Part shown: piece by piece, positions 1-5,700 of the stretch
How the letters are laid out: each line of letters starts with the position of its first letter
How positions within the stretch are numbered: the stretch's first letter is position 1
DNA from: Cephalothrix spiralis
Taxonomy: Eukaryota > Nemertea > Palaeonemertea > Archinemertea > Cephalotrichidae
Direction of reading: 5' to 3'
Assembly: GCA_032353305.1 (NCBI GenBank)
Contig: JAUCNG010398588.1
Span: 1 to 10,620 of the forward strand
Length of the DNA stretch: 10,620 nucleotides
Notes under the pieces: model-generated
What the model was told of the DNA's origin: nothing
The model's database searches: none
The model's input: the letters and a program-made list of their open reading frames with translations, nothing else
Made by a program: the position numbers and the translations under genes

Positions 1-2
1 CT

Positions 3-530
3 GACATTTTAAAAGGTGGCGTTCAAGAAACTAACTACTTTAAAGGGACTAAATTGTACTCAGCACCTGAGGTACTGCGGGCCCCTTGCAGGTACTCACC
101 AGCCTCTGACCAGTTCTCAGTTGGTCTTCTTTTGGTAGAAATGTACCGCGGGCAGTTGTACTACAAGTTAGACCTTTTTGAAACAGCTTTAAAGCATGAA
201 GTTATCGAAATGATCAAAAGTGGTACAACGCCAGAGATAGGTGAACCAAAACGTGAAATTGAGAAGGTGCTGGCATCTATAGTAAACGGATGCTTAGAGT
301 ATGACTATGACAAACGCTTATCAGCTAAGGATGCAAAAGCGAGGTTTGAAGAAGTGCTTAAAGAGCTTCACTGTGAAAATCCTGACATGAAACTTTTGCA
401 GAAAAGTGAATTACAATTTCCTGACGTGAGTGAGACTATCATGGATTTATTTAGCCGAACTCAAACTTCAAGGGAATATATTCAACCAGCCAGTACACTC
501 TTCAAAGGCTCAAAAGGTGCATTCAGTTAA
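3..530 (+). CDS. Protein kinase, C-terminal lobe (partial, 5' end outside window)
   Basis: The frame is open from the left edge (first full codon at 3) to TAA at 528-530, giving about 175 residues. Visible kinase landmarks are the activation-segment end and P+1/APE motif GTKLYSAPEV at about residues 15-24, then the helix-F signature SDQFSVGLLLVEMYRGQ (the Asp of the usual DxWSxG is kept, the Trp is replaced by Phe), and a late Arg in YDYDKRLSAKDA that matches the subdomain XI Arg. These support a Ser/Thr-type or tyrosine-kinase-like fold. The Gly-rich loop, catalytic HRD and DFG motifs lie upstream of the window, so activity cannot be judged. A charged tail of about 70 residues follows the fold, with no recognised domain. 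No intron is evident within these 528 bases; the TTTTAAAAG near position 16 could be an acceptor, but the frame is open across it. Specific family not recognised. Confidence 0.85.
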   Translation, partial: DILKGGVQETNYFKGTKLYSAPEVLRAPCRYSPASDQFSVGLLLVEMYRGQLYYKLDLFETALKHEVIEMIKSGTTPEIGEPKREIEKVLASIVNGCLEYDYDKRLSAKDAKARFEEVLKELHCENPDMKLLQKSELQFPDVSETIMDLFSRTQTSREYIQPASTLFKGSKGAFS

Positions 531-750
531 ATGAACTAATGCAATAATGCATGTATATGAACTGAGATCAATTTAACTTTTGTCAGACGTATATGTTCTT
601 ACAGATTTTTAATAATCAGTAAGATTTTGAATTTGAATGTAATATTTATCGAATATTTTATGGACTTCGAATATCTGGGCCCGTATTCAACAAACGGCTT
701 ACGTTTTTAAATCGGACACTATGAACTTTGAAGCGTATACGTGAGCCTAG

Positions 751-810
751 TGTGCTGTAGTAGACTTTAATTGTATTTAATTGTGCTGTAGACTTTAATT
801 GTATTTCATT
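751..810. repeat. Imperfect tandem duplication, two units of about 30 bp
   Basis: Unit 1 (751-781) and unit 2 (782-810) share TGTGCTGTAG, ACTTTAATTGTATTT and following bases; unit 1 has an extra TAG. Probably a local slippage duplication in the kinase 3' flank. Confidence 0.8.
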
Positions 811-874
811 TCTGAAAACTAGAGGATCTCAAGTTTTTAAGAAATATAACATTCGACTCTTTTTTTATTAGATC

Positions 875-886
875 TGCGCATGCGCA
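875..886. promoter_or_regulatory. Perfect NRF1-type palindrome TGCGCATGCGCA
   Basis: The 12-bp palindrome fits the nuclear respiratory factor 1 consensus (YGCGCAYGCGCR). It stands out as CpG-containing in an AT-rich stretch. No transcript start is evident nearby, so function is unproven. Confidence 0.3.
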
Positions 887-1579
887 TTTAAGTTTCGCAT
901 TGCACATGCACGAAATGGAAAGTAAAAACAGCTGCTATTTTTAGATTTAGAGTCATATCTGTTACATAGCCTTAATTAAGCCGAACAATGACCCTAATAA
1001 TCTTTTATTATTTATTTGCGCACGCAGTACAGAAAATTAAATGCTCACACGCAGATCTCGAAAAGGGCCAATCTGAAGACTGGAGATCGACGAAAAAGTT
1101 TTCATTAGCCAAAGAAGAACAAATCTATTCCTTTCTAAAATCGCCTTCTCATTCATGAAATTTATTTTGAAAAAAATTAAACTTATAACTTTGTAAATCT
1201 TTTAAAAAAACATTAATGATAACAAAGATATTTAAATTTATAAAAATAAAATATTGATTAATGCAACTTACTTTCAGTGTATGTCATATATTAAAACTAT
1301 TTCCCATAAGTTATCATTTTGATTTCTCGATAAAGCTGGATTTTAGGCGATTTTTATAACGAATATTTTGATGTATATAATTATTATTGCTGCTTCAAAA
1401 TATTTAAATCTGCTTATGATATTTTTTTCTGTTCTTAATACTCGGAATTTTATGTTAAATATTCAGGGTCAGCCTCAACGACATTTGCCACACTGCTGAT
1501 GTATGTCGTCACTCATTTAAAACTATTGTTTTAAATAGGTTTTGATTCGCTCAAAATATTAAAATACCAATTCAAAAAA

Positions 1580-1959
1580 GGTTTCATTCGAAAAGCGAAA
1601 TGACGAAATGCGAAATGCAAAATGGTCATTAAAATTCCCCAAAAAGCATATTAAATTCATTTCTCTGGTATAACAAATAATTAAAAAAACGTTATATAAT
1701 CCATTTCTTTTAGCATTGCATGTTAAAACGTTATAAAGAATAAAACAATTTTACAAACTTGTATTCCGTATGAATTCTGTTTCAGAAAGACACGGAATAA
1801 TTCTGCGAAATAAAAATTTGTTTTTTTCTTAGCGGTTTTGCATGAAATGCTAGTAAATATATATTATAATACCAGAGAAATAAATTTAATATGATTTTTG
1901 GGAAATTTTAATGACCATTTCGCATTTTGCATTTAGTCATTTCGCTTTCGAATGAACCC
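1580..1959. mobile_element. Foldback MITE, 380 bp, Mutator-like features
   Basis: The left arm from 1580 (GGTTTCATTCGAAAAGCG) and the reverse complement of the right arm ending at 1959 (GGGTTCATTCGAAAGCG) match at about 90% for roughly 100 bp. Weaker matching continues inward (TAGCATTGCATG against TAGCATTTCATG) almost to the centre. The 9-bp direct repeat TTCAAAAAA flanks it at 1571-1579 and 1960-1968. Long inverted repeats plus a 9-bp target duplication are typical of Mutator-like nonautonomous elements. It has no coding capacity. The target duplication is A-rich, so the superfamily call is tentative. Confidence 0.8.
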
Positions 1960-2153
1960 TTCAAAAAAAAATGTATCGTATAATAACGGGTATGTTCAAT
2001 ATCCTTACTCCCCGTATCAAATTAAATTCTCTAGATCTATCAATTATCAGACATACTTTCTTGTGTAAAGAAAATATATGAAAAAATAATAATAACTTTT
2101 GCCAACAAATGCAATATATGGCTTGATATTATAATTGCTATATATCGTAAGCT

Positions 2154-2175
2154 TCCAGGGGCTCCGCCCCCTGGA
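2154..2175. repeat. GC-rich hairpin with adjacent C11 tract
   Basis: TCCAGGGG (2154-2161) and CCCCTGGA (2168-2175) form an 8-bp stem with a 6-nt loop. The surrounding 2150-2235 is strikingly GC-rich and ends in 11 Cs (2222-2232). It looks like a fragment of a dispersed repeat inserted in AT-rich DNA; family not recognised. Confidence 0.5.
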
Positions 2176-2596
2176 CCCTGCGAGAGCCCTGCATGCCCAT
2201 GAACTCACGGCCTATGTTCAGCCCCCCCCCCCAATAAGGTTGAATAAAAAAACACAGGTTCGATATATATGCATGCCCAATCGAGTTTTAGGGTTAACAT
2301 GCGCAAACCACTAAAAGAAGAACGGATTCTCGTTAATTATGGGTATGTTTCTATCTATCAAAAATACATTTAGATGGTCTGAAACCAGTCGTTATCGAGT
2401 TATTAGATAGTCAAATTACCCAATTTGCCAATAGAAAAATATTTGCCAATTTTGATACTTGTGCGGGAATCGAAGTCAGACTACTGGACTACGAGTCGAA
2501 AATTATAACCAATGTTTGTCGCACATATGCTCCTTGCTCTTATTTGACTCTAAAATGAAGTAAGTAAAATGTATATGAAACAAAATATGTACATAC

Positions 2597-2751
2597 CCAA
2601 TTATTTGGTGGATGCGTGGTATTTCCATCAGCCCAAACGTAGTAGTTCTTATAATAGCCATCCGGATCTGTTACGTTTCCGCTACTCTTTGAAAACCAAG
2701 GATGTTTATCAGAAGTGTGGTTAGGGATAAAGTCGAGAACCAAATATAATC
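2597..2751 (-). CDS. SLC3A1: SLC3 exon: GH13 conserved region I, last recognisable exon in window
   Basis: Acceptor ATTTTTGCAG (ends 2752) and donor GTATGT (2596-2591) bound 155 nt, phase 1 in and 0 out. The exon begins LYLVLDFIPNHTSDKHPWF, the barrel strand and region I signature (D-x3-N-H). It then has sequon NVT, YYKNYYVWADG, sequon NTT and ends PPNNW, matching the human rBAT order DFIPNHTSDKH...DYYIWHD...PPNNW. The donor is good, so splicing onward is expected, but no following exon was found on this strand between 2596 and 1. Confidence 0.95.
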
Positions 2752-5700
2752 CTGCAAAAATAATTTTAAAACTATACAAAAATTATCGAGCCATTTGCTA
2801 ATTTTTAAAGTCTCATTCTTTACAGAAGAAAGGGCGTTTTATATAAATCAGTGTGTCCCAATATTATGGAAAACAGCCAGATGACGTCATATTGTGACTA
2901 AATGATAAATATTTTGATAATTGCAAAAATACCTAATTGAGAACATGGTCTTCTCTCCCGAATAAAACAGATTCGGTGCAGATCGGTTCATAACTAAGGG
3001 AGCTATGATTATTCATCCGAAGAAACTCTGGTCTTATTTTCCCACCATATATAATTTTCAATCACTTTAAAATTAATCTGGAATATTTCTGTGAATTTAA
3101 ATTTTTAATAAAAAAGTCATTAAAAAATCACATTTCCGTGAATCACATTTTCGAGAAACGACGTTCATTTGGGGAAATTTAACTTGTTGGTTCTTTGGGG
3201 AAATTTATGTAGCTCAGTTGTTTTAAGACAGATTTGCACCAAATTTATCTTATTTGAAAGAGAGAAAATATCATTATCACTCTAGTAATCACTAGCACCG
3301 ATATGATCAATTCATTGTTAAGAAACAATATGACGTCATCTGGCTGTTTTCCATAGTATTGGGACACCCTGTATAAGGAAAATGTTAGACACCAAAGTCA
3401 AATATTGATACATGTACCACTTTTCTAAATGTTCTCTGTCAAATATAAGATGCTAAGATTTAGATGAGATTTTTTATTACGTCTTTACAGAAAATAACTG
3501 GGCCGGTACTGGGCCCGGTCCTTATAAGTCATATTTGCTGAACAATAAATTGGGTTAAATTCGAGTATGCACTATGCAGCTAACATGAATTATAAATAAA
3601 CAAATAAAAGAACACTATAATATAATAGTTATGAAAATTTATGACAGATCATGAAATCTTGGGTAAATAAGTGAAAGAATAGAAAACATAGGACATATGC
3701 TTAAATATGTCCTTTATGGATCAGACCGATATAACAGCCATTGTTCAATACAATTTCCAGATATAGGTTAATGTTTTCTTTAGAAAAATAGTTTGAATTT
3801 AGAACTTGTGTTAAGGCTATCGAGGGCATATATTTTTAAGTCTTACTTTAATAATTATGCCATTGGGTTATGCAAATTAGCGTTTATATTTGTTATTCAA
3901 GGATACCGGGTTGTTTAATGTTATCATATAATTATTATACAGACAATTAGAAGTATTCTTCTGATTCTGTAGCATTTGCATCACAACATTTACATAAACT
4001 TCATTTTGGAATACATGTCGCTAGTTTAGATACCCATGGCTATTTTAGTTTAGATACTCATGGCTATTTAAAGAAGAATTCCAAACCTCAATTCAAAAGA
4101 TTAATATACAGTGTGTCCTAATATTATAGAAAACAGTCAGGCTGCCAGATGACGTCGAATTGTGACTTAATTTAATATGAATTGACCATATCGCTGCTAG
4201 AGAGAACATATGTTCTTCTCTTCTAATAAAATAAATTTGTCTAACAACAAATGAGCTACATCAATTTCCCCAAAGGACCAAAAAGTCCAATTTCCCCAGT
4301 AGGCGGTAAATCACATTATAAATGATCGTCCTGTCTCAGGAAAAAAATGTTTTTTTACTTTTTAATTTTTTTTTAATTTTTTATTCAATTTACTTTTCAC
4401 AATTTTTAATTTAAAAAAAAATTGGAACAATCTTAATTCAAACAATGTTCTTTGTTTCCTTAACTTACCCTTTGAATGCGTTGTATTGACAAGATCATTA
4501 AACTGAGCTTCAGTTCCAAATTTAGGCTCGATCAGGTTGAAATCTGTGACGTCATCGGTAATATCAGCAATATTATTTTGCTTGAAAATTGAACTCAGTC
4601 GGACGATATCGAAGTTGATGGATTTCAGATAATCCAACTTTTCTTTTACCCCTAAAAATAAAAGAATACAGAAATTTTTATCACACGGTAATTGGAAACT
4701 CTTGTAATATAAAATATAAAATTTATGCAACAAACCCTAACATTGTCGAGTTTGTTGATGACGATCTCTACAAAATGTAACCGAATATTCCCAAAATATT
4801 TTCATTCTTTATCAACAATGAAATACTTGGGATCCAATTGATACAAAGCTGTGCCAATTCGTGTTATTTTACAGAAATTGTGCAAAACTTGTTCGGATCT
4901 AAAAGTAAACTCACGAATGTTGACGAATTTAAAAGTTTATATAAATCCTAGTTTGACCAAACAACATCAGATAATTGAAAACTTAAGAGAGAAATTGCTG
5001 GTCTTAAATGAATATAGCCTATATATGTTAATCTATTTGCAATTAATCGGAAGATGGAGCTTGCGACAATATAAAAATGCACTATACATAGTAGCAGAGA
5101 TCAAATGGAACATATAAGACTTCAAATGTCAGTTACTCAATTAGTTTTAAAATGGAACATTGGTTTCAGTATGTCTTTAATTGACAGTGCCTCATAAGCC
5201 ATGATTGGCTGGCAGCAACTTGTACAAACTTTTGAATATTTTTTAATTTATAGTGCTGGTGGCACATAAATAAACGAATTATATATATACATGTACAGTA
5301 GTTTTTGCAAATCTTAAGTGTTTAGGTTCATCGGCCTTGTGCGCCTCGGTGGTACAGAGTCGGTCTTTGAATCCGGAGGTCCCGGGTTGGAGATCCGGGC
5401 TCGACACTACTCTCCAATCGGGAAGAACCTTGGGCAAGTTCTTTAGTGTCATTGGTGGCTTGGTCAGGTTAAATACGTGGAGTGGGACGCTGTTCCTCCC
5501 TTCGGGGAAACTTTACTGCTAATCAATGTATAGAAAATAGATAGAGCGCGGGATATGTCTACAGGCATTAAAGGATAAATACTCATAAAGAGGACCGTCT
5601 GTTTTGAGCCAGTTATTTGACGCCTTCACAATAAGTTGAAGTTAAGTTGGAGTTTGCCATCATCACGCTTGCGGTGAGAACATTTTAGGAGTGTTTTAGC

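Larger units (their letters stand above)
531..1570. other. Downstream region of kinase gene, no further gene seen
   Basis: AT-rich sequence with stops in all frames. It should include the kinase 3'UTR; candidate poly(A) signals are ATTAAA near 1036 and 1176 and AATAAA at 1245-1250, none decisive. A motif TCTGGGCCCGTATTCAACAA at 674-693 resembles the tip of a dispersed invertebrate repeat but has no partner end here. No SLC3 exon was recognised on the minus strand. Confidence 0.5.

Noticed and set aside
4547-4554. CRE site TGACGTCA inside the 4469-4651 exon
   Set aside because: It falls in conserved coding sequence (VTDDVTD region read on the minus strand), so coding constraint explains it well enough.
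5333-5405. Functional tRNA gene
   Set aside because: Internal boxes are degenerate, the cloverleaf is poor, and a SINE body follows directly.
5337-5522. Plus-strand frame of 61 codons
   Set aside because: It coincides with the tRNA-like head and body of the SINE; not a protein gene.
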